Positions 21,105 through 33,409 of a stretch of 64,000 nt of DNA are shown in pieces (position 1 is the first letter of the stretch; every line of letters begins with the position of its first letter). Source of the DNA: Takakia lepidozioides (taxonomy: Eukaryota; Streptophyta; Takakiopsida; Takakiales; Takakiaceae). Made by a program: the position numbers and the translations under genes. Location of the stretch: positions 13,392,001 to 13,456,000 of the forward strand of contig CM060734.1 of the NCBI GenBank assembly GCA_030704615.1. The letters are read 5' to 3'. The notes beneath the pieces are model-generated. The model had not been told where the DNA came from, searched no databases, and was given only the letters and a program-made list of their open reading frames with translations.

Positions 21105-23412
21105 TCATAAGACGTTGTTTGCCGTAGCCTTCTGGCCATTGCGCATCATAAAGGTAAGCTTGGATTTGAAATCTGCAGGAAAGCGAGTCGGCTTGTACTT
21201 TTTGTCAAGGCATACTACAGTGACTGCTGCTTCGAGTACAGGCTGCACAAACCACACCCACTCAGGTCAAATGCTCTAATTTTCTACCTTCATGCACGCT
21301 CATGGCCACTACCTTCATGTAAACCTGGACTACTGGAACATTCAGACTAGTGGAACCATGATATGTACAATTACTACAAGCAGGATGTATGCTTTGCATT
21401 ATACACGCAAAAAAAAAAAAAAAAAACTGCAGAATTGTTAATAAAGAGGTCCGTAGGAAAATTGCAGCCAATACTCAGAAGCTTGTTGGTGCTAGCTGCT
21501 ACCTCATTTCAACCTAAAATAACCAAAAGCAGCTAGGTGCTCCCAAGCCTGGATCACCATCTCAACATCCACGTCCTGGGAGGAATATACTAATCTCCTA
21601 ACCCACAGTGAACACTCGAACTTGGAGGTTCAACAATAACAAACCCACCTCTCTGTCAGGAAGCTTGTATATTCGATGCTCAAAGAAGAGGCGCACTGCT
21701 GATGATCCTGTAATTCTTGCTGTCACTATAAAACGATCACCACTCTGGCTGTACCCATCATGCCCACCATCCTGGCTTAGATCTCCCTTTTCTCTATGAC
21801 ATTTGGAGGTAGCTCACATATAATCAGCCCCTATTACATTCTTTAATAGTTACACTGACGACAACCAAGTAATTGAACTGCCAAGCTGTATGGATACCAA
21901 CAGGACAAGACTACTGTCCTGTATCACCATACAGCCCAAACCATTATGGAAGGCAAAGAATGCATACTCTGAGAGGTGCAAGATACTTTAACGACATCTC
22001 GGACAGAGCAAGGGCATTGCCAGTTCGAGCAATTTGATCTTGGCTCAATCCTACAGCTTCACACAATTCATGCCGGGCTGCCAAATACCACACACATGGC
22101 ATGTGTTCCAGGTCAGCAAAGATCTGCAAATCTCAGGAATCCTGCCTCATATCAATTCAGTACACTGTAAGAAGAGTCTCCCCATGTAGGAAATGCACAA
22201 TCCCTCCCTCCAGCATTTTGTTTTGACTTGAAGTTGAGACCCAACACAGTGTCAACCCTTGGGTGTAGCCTGTAAGAGGCCAAGGAAGGGAAAAGACAAG
22301 CAAATGGACCAACCATGCTGGCAATACTTTGCGTAGATGACGTTGTTCACAACTCCATACTGATCCAGTTCATAGTCCCGCACTTTCTCTTCCATTTCAA
22401 AGGCTTCCAACATGCTGCAGTTAACAACCACCCATTGATCCTAGTGATGTGAGCTTTACCCCCCAACACCATACCCCAGAACCCTCTTAAAACGCGCAAT
22501 TAAGAAAAACTGTTAAGAGTCGCAAAGCTACCTTCACTTGGGGTATTACAGAAGAAATGGTAAAAATGATATAAAAAGAAAGGAAGCTCAGACAATATTT
22601 TCCGGCTTCATAATCAAGCTATTGTCGGTAACAAATTAGATAACACACTACCCAATCGAGACGATAAGCCATACATCTCTGTTTTGGACAATTTGTGGAA
22701 CCACGACTTCCTTTTATTCTGCTATCATTCTTCAAACTTGAAGCACGAGCTTTATGGCCACATCCTAAGGAGCTAACACTACTTCGCAATCCAGACCCAC
22801 CAAGTGAAGCTCCGGGAGAGCTGTAGCTACCCTGGCTGCATTGCCAAAGGCTCTAACCCCCCCTCTCTCTCTCTCTTTCTAAACGACTTCCAAATTGAGA
22901 TACGTTTTACCAACAAATTATGTCCAAGAAGTGGAGACTACTCGCATAATTTGTGAGCTGTGTCCTGACACGAATAATAAAAGGACGGTAGATCGAGAAA
23001 CATACCTTTACCAAATCAAGGCCGCAGACTTGCATAAGAAGAAGACTAAATCATACCTTCCCAATACATCATTTTGATACAGAAAGAAAATATGGGTGGG
23101 AAACGCCCATTCCGAATGTAGTATTCAGGTCTCTAGAACCGCAAACTGAACGAGGTGGTGTAACAAGCATGAAAATGTATATCAATACCTGTTACCCCCA
23201 AACAAATTCATACTCTGGAGGCTGCCAGGCGCCCCGCTTGCGAAGACCACAGTGGAACCCCGGTTACAGCATCGCAGCGAGGCGGGCAACGACCCACAAT
23301 ACATTGCCGTCCGACCAACCCGCCCTAAAGAGCGTAATTCCAGCTCAGATTCACAAGGCCAGGCAGCGTTTCCCGTCGCACCCATCGTAACAGAGATTGC
23401 TCCTGTCGCCAT
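21105..23412 (-). CDS. ALT: ALT-like acyl-ACP/acyl-lipid thioesterase, plastid-targeted
   Basis: Five exons on the minus strand: 23412-23189, 22414-22314, 22077-21968, 21744-21649, 21242-21105, all with GT-AG introns; phases close exactly to 222 codons. Residues 1 to about 75 ([15 protein letters not shown] and on) are Ser/Ala/Arg-rich and low in acids near the start, as in a plastid transit peptide. The hot-dog fold follows: [19 protein letters not shown] carries the Asp-x-x-x-x-Val-Asn-Asn signature with the family's catalytic Asp, then [28 protein letters not shown] and [24 protein letters not shown] and [20 protein letters not shown]. The family hydrolyses acyl-ACP or beta-ketoacyl-ACP in plastids to release fatty acids and ketone precursors. 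Intron 4 contains an 18-base homopolymer (21409-21426). An alternative exon-1 donor at 23214 would change phase and is less likely. Confidence 0.85.
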
Positions 23413-25304
23413 TGCCTGCCGCGGAAGATCGTGAAGGAAAAGGAGCAGTTTACCATCGCCTTGTCTGGGCGAAGCCGCCACGGTCCGATCCTTCGAGGAC
23501 TGATCATCCATAAAGTTTCATTCCTCATAAAATCATCCATTATCCACGAGGATTTCATTCGTCTAGTATATCAGCCGTCTTCATTCAAGATTCATTCGTC
23601 CATTCTGACGTGTGACTGGTTCCCGTGGGTTAGGTCACCGTCACGGAGGTCCAAGGGTTTGTGGGCAATCAGAGGGCTGCGCTCCGCTGCGTCTCTACGC
23701 TCTACACCTCTGTGCGCGCTGTCGAGAGCGCGACAGACACGGCCTGCAACTAAATATGTGGCTTGGCAGATTGTAAATTTCAGTTCTTGCGTTGACCACG
23801 TAGCTTGTGAATCCATGCTAGTTGCAAATCGATGCTTTTATTCTATCACACTGCAGGGATTGCGGCGTGTTGAGCAGGATTCGTATGTAAGCGTGATTAT
23901 AATTGTAGCCGTGTGTGTCGCCGTCAGGACCTGATTTTCAATCGGGACTGAGAATTTGATAGGACTGCAAGAGACGGACACAACAAATATTATATTCAGA
24001 CGGTACAAACAGGTAGATGAGTCCAGAAATTGTGAATCGCGACGGCTTTGTATATCGCACGATTGCTGATTTACGCGTAAGGTGTAAGGTTGTGTACTAG
24101 GTTGATTTAAGTTTCTGCTGATTTGAAGTAGAGTGAGACAGACATTGGCATCGACATAACTACTAGGAAGCCAGTACAGAGTGAGGGAGGGAGGGAAATG
24201 TAGGAAAATCTTGAGGAATTTCCATCTCTGAGTGAAAAAACCTCGGCTGCAAAGAGTTGCAAATGTCTAACAGGATTTCTTACCTTCTTACCTCCACACA
24301 CTTATCTCATAGATTGTGATAGGTTGCCTTCATCTTACAATATGAAGTCTCAACCGGCCATGCCCACACGAGTAATAGAGGTCTGGTGCATGGATAACCA
24401 GCCATCACGTCAGTCCTCATCCTGATCAATAGAGGTACTTACTGCAATACACCAACGCTGTAATGTGCCTATTCTTCTCTCTTCATCGAAGAACCTGACC
24501 CTTTCACTCTCGAACTCAATGGCCATTGTCACACTTCAAATATCAATCCATGAGTACCATGCTGATGTCGCAATTGACTGGATGAAACCCAAAGAGCGAG
24601 AGGGAGGAAGGTTGTGCGAGCCTTACGATGGATCAGCTCGGTGTTGTAATTCTGCAGCGCTGCACCCTTCAAGACCATACCCTCTCAAACTCTGGATCTC
24701 TGGCTTTGATATATCGCCAACCGACGATTACAAGCCCCTGATATCCTGCTAGCTGGACTCCTCTGCCGACTTTTGAGCTGCTACCAGCGGCTCCTCAATG
24801 TTCTAACTTTCAGGATATTTGAGGATTGGTGTTGCTAAATAATAATTTGCTCGCTTGCCAAGATTGTTACAATCAGCCTATATCTATGCACAGATCCTAT
24901 TGTAGCAGCCAGTGCTCTGTGTCGACTCACTCTAATCCTAGAGCCCGCAGTCATGACACCTTTCTCAATGATAGGTAGGTCTCCTTTCCTGCTCTGGCGA
25001 TGGACTCCAAATCCATGTATTGTTCCAACTTACTACCTACTAACATTTTTGGATTTCATTTTGTTCCGTGCGTCTCCCTCCGTTGTCTTTTCCCAATCTC
25101 CACCGACATTTCCATATCCTGCAGTCAGTGACCAAAACTGTTAAAGGTGAGAAAGCAAGAGAAAGCCAGGACGAAAAGGGTTGGTGATTTGGCTGCTTGA
25201 AAGGAACTTGCAAAGGGGAAAATCTATCAGTCTACTCATGATGACTATGTGTCGCTGCTGGTCTTGCTCTGAAATTGTGAATGCATTATCACAAATTGAT
25301 TTAG
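23413..25304. other. Intergenic region between ALT and DIP13-like loci
   Basis: No gene with a recognisable domain. It should contain the upstream control region of the ALT gene (from 23412 leftward reading) and perhaps exon 1 of the plus-strand DIP13-like gene, which I could not locate. ORFs such as 23431-23934 have no family likeness. Confidence 0.5.
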
Positions 25305-25504
25305 GCATCGAGGAATTACGGGAGGAGAGGGATGAGATAAAAAAAAAATTGCAAGTCGAGGAAGAAGAGAAGGCCAACATTCAGAAGGATTTCGTGGTGC
25401 TCACTAAGCGACTGGCCGAGATTGACGATTCTCTCTCGCGCAAGTATGCCTACACCAATGAATATGATAAAACGATTCACGAAGTCGAGGCGGCTTACTC
25501 CAAA
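25305..25504 (+). CDS. DIP13: DIP13/SSNA1-like microtubule protein, one clear exon
   Basis: The exon, bounded by an AG acceptor (tttag, 25304) and a GT donor (25505), encodes about 66 residues of coiled coil: IEELREERDEIKKKLQ, EEEEKANIQKDFVVLTKRLA and IDDSLSRKYAYTNEYDKTI, then EVEAAYSK. This matches the conserved body of the 13-kDa deflagellation-inducible protein/SSNA1 family, small coiled-coil proteins of basal bodies, cilia and microtubules, usually about 110-120 aa. A possible last exon, 26114-26188 (VLIDAVEKLRQGSTTWEARV, then a stop), is phase-compatible but does not resemble the usual ILESSQTLL tail. The first exon was not found, so the gene may be partial or decayed. Confidence 0.6.
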
Positions 25505-26188
25505 GTGCGTGCTCTAATTTCCTTCCAATACTTTTCTGTCCTAGCTTTCTATTCATGAATATTTGAGAAGTAAGAAATTGATAAATATTACATAATACAC
25601 ACAGGATTATTTGGGTCGTTTGTCAATCCTTCAACATGTGCCTTCAACCGTCCATTTCCCTCATGGCACTATGCATCGAGCAGTAGGCTCTGAAAATCCA
25701 TTGGACATTAAAAACAAACTGAACTGTCCTTATATGGTATCAACGTCCTCTTTTCTTTTTTTTCTGTCTTCTCTTTGTAGCACTAATGTCTCGAAGACTG
25801 TACTTGTCATCATTTCTTTGTATTCGGTAGGCTTCACATTGGGTATCAAGAAACTTTGGGGAAGAAGCACCACAGTAATCTCTCCTCTGACCAGTTCATA
25901 GAATTGTGTACTCCTGGAAGGTAGTTTGACTTCAGGATGAAGTTGATAATGATTTAGATGTTGATAATGTCCTAGTTCCTGAATTCAAGAACATACTGGA
26001 TAGAGTGTATGGATATCACCGCTCCCCTTTCTGGTTAAAATTTGTTTTTAACAAATGATTGGGGTCCTAACCATGCAGTTTCACTGCTTCCCTTCATCCA
26101 ATAGGCATCTCAGGTATTGATTGATGCCGTTGAGAAACTACGACAAGGGTCAACCACATGGGAGGCCCGAGTCTACAATTACCCATGA

Positions 26189-26987
26189 TCCAAAAAGAAG
26201 TGACTGGGGAGTGACTCATTGCTCAGCCTAGAATCAGTGGAGTATTTTGATTCTGTGAGTACGTGGAAGGCTACGTCTTCCTTGCCTCCACATGAGCACC
26301 AGCTATCGAGGATGGTGCGAGACCCTCCAGGCCTCATGTCTGGGAGCTCCAACTCCAGCAGCGCATGCTTCAATTATTTCCCAACTTTGTCTTCACAAAT
26401 TTTTTGATCTTCATCCATATTTACTGCCCTACGCGATTTGCATCTCGAACACTTTCGATCTACAAGTCAGTGTGTTCGCCTTTCTTGAGGAATTACAAGA
26501 TCTTGAGAGAGAGATATCAACTGATCACCTATCCTCCACTAGCCAAGATGAAAATCTGGAAGGGCTGGTAATCCAGTTCAAGTCCGATTGCAAATCTTCC
26601 ATTTTGCATAGGCCTTGTTTGTCATCCATTTCAGCTTTTTGGGGGCGGGCAGAGAGAGCCCTAATAGACAGATTGAAAAAAATTTGTGGCCGTTGAAAGC
26701 AGGTGTGGCGTATTCTGCCGTTTTTTAGACTGATTCTCAGGCCGAATCCAGCAGGCCGAATCGGCCACCCAGTCCGCAGGCCGAATCGGCAGGGATGGCC
26801 GATTATGCACGAAGAACGGCAGAGCAACTACCCAGGCTCATGTCATCAGCCGTCAACCTGCAGGCTCGCCCCGTTTATATCCTTTCCGGGGCTCTCAATC
26901 TGGGCAATCGATATGGGATAATTGAACCCCAATCATATTGCGCCAGGTGGCGGTGAGAATACGCCACAACCTGCTTTTAACGCCAGT
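26189..26987. other. Unassigned, including repeated gccgaatcggc phrases
   Basis: Several frames at 26219-26696 (for example EELQDLEREISTDHLSS) look mildly gene-like but carry no motif I know; they could be exons of the gene above or below. From 26735 the phrase ggccgaatcggc recurs several times and leads towards the hairpin at 26988. Confidence 0.35.
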
Positions 26988-27103
26988 GAACGGGCCGTGT
27001 TGGGCCGTGTTGGGCCGATTCTGTCCTGTAAGCGGCCTTTGGGCGAGCCGACGCTCGCTCAAAGGCCGCTTACAGGGCAGAATCGGCCCAACACGGCCCG
27101 TTC
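26988..27103. repeat. Near-perfect 116-bp hairpin (foldback element)
   Basis: Left arm starts gaacgggccgtgttgggccg and the right arm ends with its reverse complement. The arms are about 51 and 61 bases: the left has an 11-base internal duplication (gggccgtgttg), otherwise only two mismatches. The loop is four bases (cgac, about 27049-27052). No clear target duplication was seen. A MITE-like foldback or palindromic duplication is likely. Confidence 0.85.
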
Positions 27104-28346
27104 TCTAGTACATAAAACACCCGCACTGCTTGGGACAGAGACTCTAATGACTGTTCGCTGGTTATGACATACCCTGGAGTGCTGAGGCACCCAAAAACAC
27201 TGGCCTTCCCAGAGTGGATCTCAAAAAGTGGGGCAGTAGAGAGACTGTATTTGCTATCAACTTGAGTTAGTATCTAAGGACATTTTCGCCGACTGAAGAA
27301 ATGGGACACTGTATGTGATGATGTACCATAGGGTATGGTGGAGCGGGCAGGGCAGGATGTAAAGGGCATGTTGAGAAAACTTGCCACATTCAAGGTCACA
27401 GGCTTGAGTTTGTGAGTGCTTGTGACTGTGCAGATCTTGGAAAGCTCGCAGGCTCTTTTGCATGTGCTTAAAAGCGAAACTATTCAGATTACAAACAAAA
27501 GATAGGCTCCTCGAGGGCATATTGCCTTGAGACAGCATTGTTGCAACTCGTCAGAAATTTGTTATTTTCATCTCTCTTTTCTCTTGTATCTGTCCCACGC
27601 ACTTTGCTGATTTTCTGTGTAGTTTTGCCAATTCAAGAGGGTTCTAGTTAGCCCCAAGTCTGTGACAAAATCTCAAAGACCTTTGTGACTCTCAGTAATC
27701 AAACTTCACTCCCTCCATCACAACAGAGACCAGCCTGGAAAGAAAAACTCATTCATGACAATGTCTCCTTTTATGATCCTTTGTATTGTGACTAGAATGT
27801 AATGTCGTTCCAAAATAGTTTACAACTTATAGAAGTTCGAGCCTTCTAAGTTATCTCTCTCTCTCTTGCTTCCAACTGCAGACAAACAAATGTGTCCTAA
27901 ATCTTATCATTTTTAATAAATAAAATAAGACACAGGTGAAGCAAATAAAATAGGGGACAGCCTCTGACACACAAGTGACATAAATGGCATGTTTGGCAAC
28001 CCAATTATGCAGTATTGTACATGTGAGAACGGGGATATTCTCTTTTGAGATCATTACTGGGAGGTTCCTGGCTGCCCCACAAAAGAACTACGGCACAATA
28101 TGATTTACAAAGGCCAAATCTGATGGAAATGTTCACACAGTAACTATTCACATCTCCCAAAATCTAGCACTTCCAAAACAAAACAATCATACACACAAAG
28201 TGCAGCAAGGAAAATTTCCCAGTTGTGGCCTACCATTGTAGTGCATTTTCAATGTAAATTTTGACACGGGCGGCAAAACGGTACAATATGGGCACTCACT
28301 TCTTGATCCGGTGAACCAGATAGATCTGGAGATCCAGGACGCAACA
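27104..28346. other. Intergenic, nothing recognised
   Basis: No domain or RNA gene recognised. It should include the 3-prime UTR of the minus-strand serine acetyltransferase near 28300. Confidence 0.5.
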
Positions 28347-31300
28347 CTAGATACCAGCACCCCCCCATAACTGGTCTTCTCTCATGCCAGCTTGCCGACG
28401 TACAGCTTCTTCCAAGTGGTTGCAGAAGTCTTTTGTCACATGTACAAAAAGATGATGACTTAGACAACAACAAGAACGTTGAGATGGTGGGAAAGATCAT
28501 GTTGTGCCACTCAGCTAACACTGTGCATTTCTCTTTACACGACAATGGTCTCTGCCCAAGACCAGCTTGGCTGATGTCTTGTCTGCTCTCAAATTTACAA
28601 TATTGTGAAATCCAGCACACTAGCAAAGTCACTAACAAGGATTATCAATATTCTCTTTACTGCTGACTGTCGGATTTGACCATGTTTAATAAACTTAACT
28701 GTAGACAAACAGGAAACCGACCTACAGGATGGTTGGGAGCTACCGTGCAGGGTCAAATGGGGTTGTCCATGTGTTTAACATGGCTCTTCCCCCAAAGGTC
28801 CCTAGTTTCAGTCTGCAATATCCTTGTGAATATGTGTGGTTAGGAAGATTCCTCCATGGCACAGTGCTACCGATTACTTAGATATTAAACACATACAATA
28901 AACATCGGAAATTACTCGGAAAAGAGGAACAAGTTAGAGCTGGAGCCATGGTATCAGGCCCATGTCTGTGAGAGTTTTCCAACACAATACAAGAAAGGAC
29001 ACAGTATACCATGTTTCATAGTGAGTGAGGGCGTTGACTCCTCTAAGAACCCCACAACTTTTGCAGGTGTGCCTGCCACCATACTGCATCCACAGAGCTA
29101 TGTAAGCCCCAGCAAGGGAGGGATGGAGGAAGGGATAACAGAAATAAAACACAGCATATACAATCGTGGACATGGTGTATCCTCTACTGGAATGTTGACC
29201 TTTTCAGCCATTGGCTGTACATGTTACCCTGTTTGTCAAACACCATAATTCCAGTCAAACATTCAAAAGAGGAACGAGAAAAGACACTTGGCCATAACAT
29301 GCAGGTCAAAGTGTACGTATGCATATGTAAGAGCCACACCTACCTGTGGGCAGGGACATTCTTCAGAACTAGCGATCCGGCTGCCACCATGGCACCCCGA
29401 CCCACCACAATATTACCCAGAATACTTGCTCCAGCTCCAATAAGCACACCCTCTTCTATCTTAGGGTGTCGGTCACCAGAAACTTTCCCCGTGCCTCCAA
29501 GGGTCACCCCCTGTGCAGACAACAGAGACATCGACACCTTGACCAACTTGCATCGGGAGTATAAGCGGGAGAGATGGAGAACATATTCTGAAACTCGACC
29601 AATGCAGATTTAGGGAAGCATGATGTTACTTTCTACAGGTGTCTTCGTACTCAAGATACAGAGCCCCACCCAGTTGGGTGACAGTCTCAAAATGAAACTT
29701 CCATAAAAACTATCATTTTCCCTTGCAAAAAGGAGTTTTCCTCTAGCTGTTGTTTGTTCTAGCTAGTCTCAAACCAATACGGGGCCGTGAATGGAGACTG
29801 GATGTAGGACTGGCATGCTTACTGTGAGAGCGTGTAAGCAGGCTTGTCCACGGCTTACCTGCAGCATGGAAACACGGTCACCAACCACAGCCGTCTCCCC
29901 TATCACAATACCAGTGCCATGATCCAGCAATATGGCCTTCCCTATGCGCGCCGCTGGTATTGCAAAGAACACACCCATGACACCACATCCAAAAAAGGAG
30001 CACACAGTGACAGCCTTTGTCAGGTATGTGCTTCTTTGGCACTCTCTGAGCCAATCCAAAAATATATTCTGACATGCTCCCTGTAGGTGCAACCTTTCTC
30101 TTGGCACAAAAGTAATACCCCACTATATTTCCAGATCGATGCTCGCAACCACATGCTTTCATCATTTGGTGATGAACTCAAGTCTACTTCAAATCTCGAA
30201 CTAGTTTGTGACGTCCATGTACACGTTAAAGTCCTTTCTAAGCCCTTCAAATCCAGGAAACAAATTGAAGAATAATAGGAGTCACGCACTACGGCTGAAA
30301 ATGCAGGCAGACCAGATTACATCATCCATGCAGAAGTCTTCATTTGAAGCTACAAAGGAGGAGAAACTGGAATGCATTCACAGGTTTGATGTTTTGCCAT
30401 TATCCAGATGCCTTTGGTACCTCCACATATTAAAGTTCCCTGATTGAGTCACAATTTGAGCATAGAAGTGCTATACTTCTCCCATCAGAAGTGTGGGAAC
30501 AGATTGTATGAAGGAGCAGGTAAGTTAGACTACCTGGATGAATGTCCACGGCAAACACCTGGATACAGAATGTAAAAAAATTATCAATACCCCTGGTTTT
30601 ACGCATGCAAGGAAAAAGAAACAGAAACACTCACATGTGCTCAGTAGAGGAGGGAGGAGTACCTCACTGATACGACTTTGCAAAGCAAGGGCCAGCACAT
30701 GCTGACCACGATTCCACAGCACATGTGCCACTCGATATGATTGCAACGCATGATATCCCTGTAAATAATGAACCAGATAATTTGAGAGCCGAGTTGTCGA
30801 AAATCCCCATTTGAATAAACAAAGACCTCATTCTCCAATATAGGTTTTCTACACACCAGATGGAAGAATATAATGTGCAAGTCCCTCTACAAAAGGTCTC
30901 TGTTTGTGAATTTGAGGTCTACACTTTATTTCAAATGGATTGGGAAGAGGGGGTTAAGGCAACTTAAATATGGAGACATGGAACTTCACCTTCAAGTACA
31001 GTAGGGCAGAGCTGTAGGAGCGACAGGAAGGATCCCGATCTTTGACAGCCTGCCATCACAACACTCAAATTGTTAACAGCCGTCAAATGCCAGTGCGATA
31101 CATTCTGCAATGCATCCCTACACAAATAAATGCCACATTTGCGTTGATAATCAGCTATCTTCCAGGGACGTCCTTGGTTGTTGGATGCTAGAGCAGTTTC
31201 AGATTGAGATTTCCAGGAGGGTGACATCCTGCATGTCTAATGGCCACAAGGCGGAATGGTCGGAAATGTATGACACAGTTTTCCACTTGTCACACACTCC

Positions 31301-33409
31301 AATGTTGTTATCACTACATGTATGACTACTAAAATGTTGACCTTCTTACACTCTTATTTTCTCCTCTTCGATATTACCTTACCATCCATCCTACCCTTAT
31401 TAGATGATGATTGGATGGTACTTCCATCTGGGACATTGTCTCTCCGAATACAAAACTGGAACTGGGTTTGCAATTATGTGAGGACTCTCCAATGTGAAGT
31501 TTTTGGATAAATGATCGTGATCTTCATGTCAGAAATCCTTTACATCAATGAGGTTCTTCATTGGATAAGCTATGTCTTAGTGCACAACTCCTGCACCTAA
31601 AGCAGTTGTTCTCTTCTTGTCAGTATCCATGTTGGTGACAAATGTGCTTGTGATCATCGGCCAAAAAAGACAGAATAGAGAACCTATTTACCAATGAGAG
31701 TAAGATGAATGACCTGGACATCCAACCGAATTGCTTGCCGGATGAAAGGGTCGTTCACAAACACATCATCGAACACATCCATGAGCTGTGTGGCCAAGAG
31801 CGTGGCACTCGTAAGGCGATTGGCCAGCACAAACCCCAGGGAACGCTCAAAGCACGAATGTGCCAGGATGCTGGCATACAGAAAACTGCTCAACAGTGGC
31901 TCCCGCTCTGCCTGTCATGCGATGTGTGTCCCATGAGATAGAGATCTAATGGACTAAGAATTACCAGCTGCAATATTTCTGCCAGTCATCATAATGACTT
32001 ACCAAAACAGAAGCAAATTGTGCACTGTAGTCTATTTACAAAATTGATTGGGTCTCCAGCTTGCCGCTCCTGTACAAATCCTTCATCAAACTCTGCTTGA
32101 GGTGAAATACCTCAAGACGGGCCTCAGCCCTGACGGCTGCCCATATGGGATCATGGGAGATTAAATCAGTCAGGTTCTTCCCGCCCTCTGTTGGAGGCCT
32201 GGCAGAAGAGCAAGGAGGGGTCGCCAGGGCAGGGGTGGAAGACAAATTCAGGGCATTCACATGCGACTCCAGAGCTTTCGCCGATGCGGTAGCTGCTGCC
32301 GCTGCCTTGGCAGCTGCAATTCCACTAACCCTGCCTGTAGGTTGCCCATTACCATCTACGAGCGCTACTTGCACAATTTCGTCATTTTCCCCATCCGATC
32401 CCTCATGCTTGCTTTGCATGTAGGCGGGGAACACATTTTTCCATTGTGTGTTGTCTGTGTCAATTGGAGAGCTGCGTCCATCATCAGGATCTTTGGATCT
32501 GATTTCATGTGGGCGGTCAGACAGGCCATTGTGTAACGTAGACCTGCTGGTGATGCTTGCAGTATCACAAGGCAAGCCTTGAAAGCTGAATCGACTTTTC
32601 TCTTGGGCTTGTTCTGTATCTTTCGTTGGTGCAAACCTGTTCCAGATTTTAGTTAGCGAGCAAACTGGTCAGGTTTGTGATCTCAAGGAGGGTTGGAAAA
32701 GAAGAGCTGACACATTGATTGTTCTGATGCCAAACCATAGCATCCACTGTTATTCCTGATATGTGCATGCCTATACATGGCGAGGGTAACTTGCATGCCC
32801 ACAATCCTACCCAAACAGTTGTCCCCTATACTTCAAGAAGCCTCAGCCCTGCAGCAACAACTCACTTCAGGAGTGGAGTAAACTCCAGCCACCTTTGTCC
32901 AAAAGTACACCATCTAAATTCTTGGAAAGTAATACATCGTCTAAGAAAAGATGGTTACTCCTCTTGGAGCTTTAGACACTATAGCTCAGATATTAAGTCA
33001 TGTTCGGAATGCACCAAATGAGTTGTTATGCCTATTCTTCATTCTTCTTGGTATAGTACTGCAACGGCAAAAGCACTCACCTCGAGTCCTCGGTGGTAAG
33101 CTGGCTGCTGTTCTTGGGACAATCATTGCTCCCATACCTCGGGCTGTCCCAGATAAGTCCTTCATTATGTTGAGCTTGCTCGCTGCCGGATGCCTCATAA
33201 GAACTTGCTGAATTGTTGCTGGATTTTGGATTCCCCGAGCCTCTGTTGCTTTTCTTGCATCTGCCTCCTCCATACCTGGTAATTCCTGATACACATCGCG
33301 TACCTTGGGATGAAGTTGCGTTGATACAGGACCATACCGGCTGGATTAGAACGTCATTCGTGTTCTGAACAATTGCACCCCCTAACCACAGCTGCTTTAC
33401 CAATGCCAT
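28347..33409 (-). CDS. SERAT: Serine O-acetyltransferase, SERAT3-like, ten exons
   Basis: Exons (minus): 33409-33081, 32636-32111, 31911-31714, 31049-30990, 30758-30663, 30558-30534 (25-nt microexon), 29953-29859, 29510-29344, 29083-29010, 28429-28347; lengths sum to 1653, giving 550 aa. The enzyme makes O-acetylserine from serine and acetyl-CoA, the first step of cysteine synthesis. The N-terminal extension ([16 protein letters not shown]...) could target an organelle. The helical SAT domain reads [77 protein letters not shown]. The left-handed beta-helix follows: [85 protein letters not shown]. The DIHP Asp and LDHGTG His fit the catalytic pair. Many introns and the long N-terminus favour the SERAT3 group. 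The last acceptor is uncertain (28430 used; TMKHD then FCNHLEEAV). Confidence 0.88.

Noticed and set aside
23182-23511. ORF start upstream of MATGAIS (109 codons) as the ALT start
   Set aside because: The upstream part does not begin with ATG-led transit-like sequence and crosses likely 5-prime UTR; ATG 23412 gives a plausible transit peptide.
28430-28445. GT-AC or U12-type last intron in SERAT
   Set aside because: The donor (gtatac) is not U12-like and an in-frame AG lies only ten bases downstream; an ordinary acceptor is simpler.
32145-32536. Plus-strand ORFs of 91-92 codons
   Set aside because: They are antisense shadows of SERAT exon 2.
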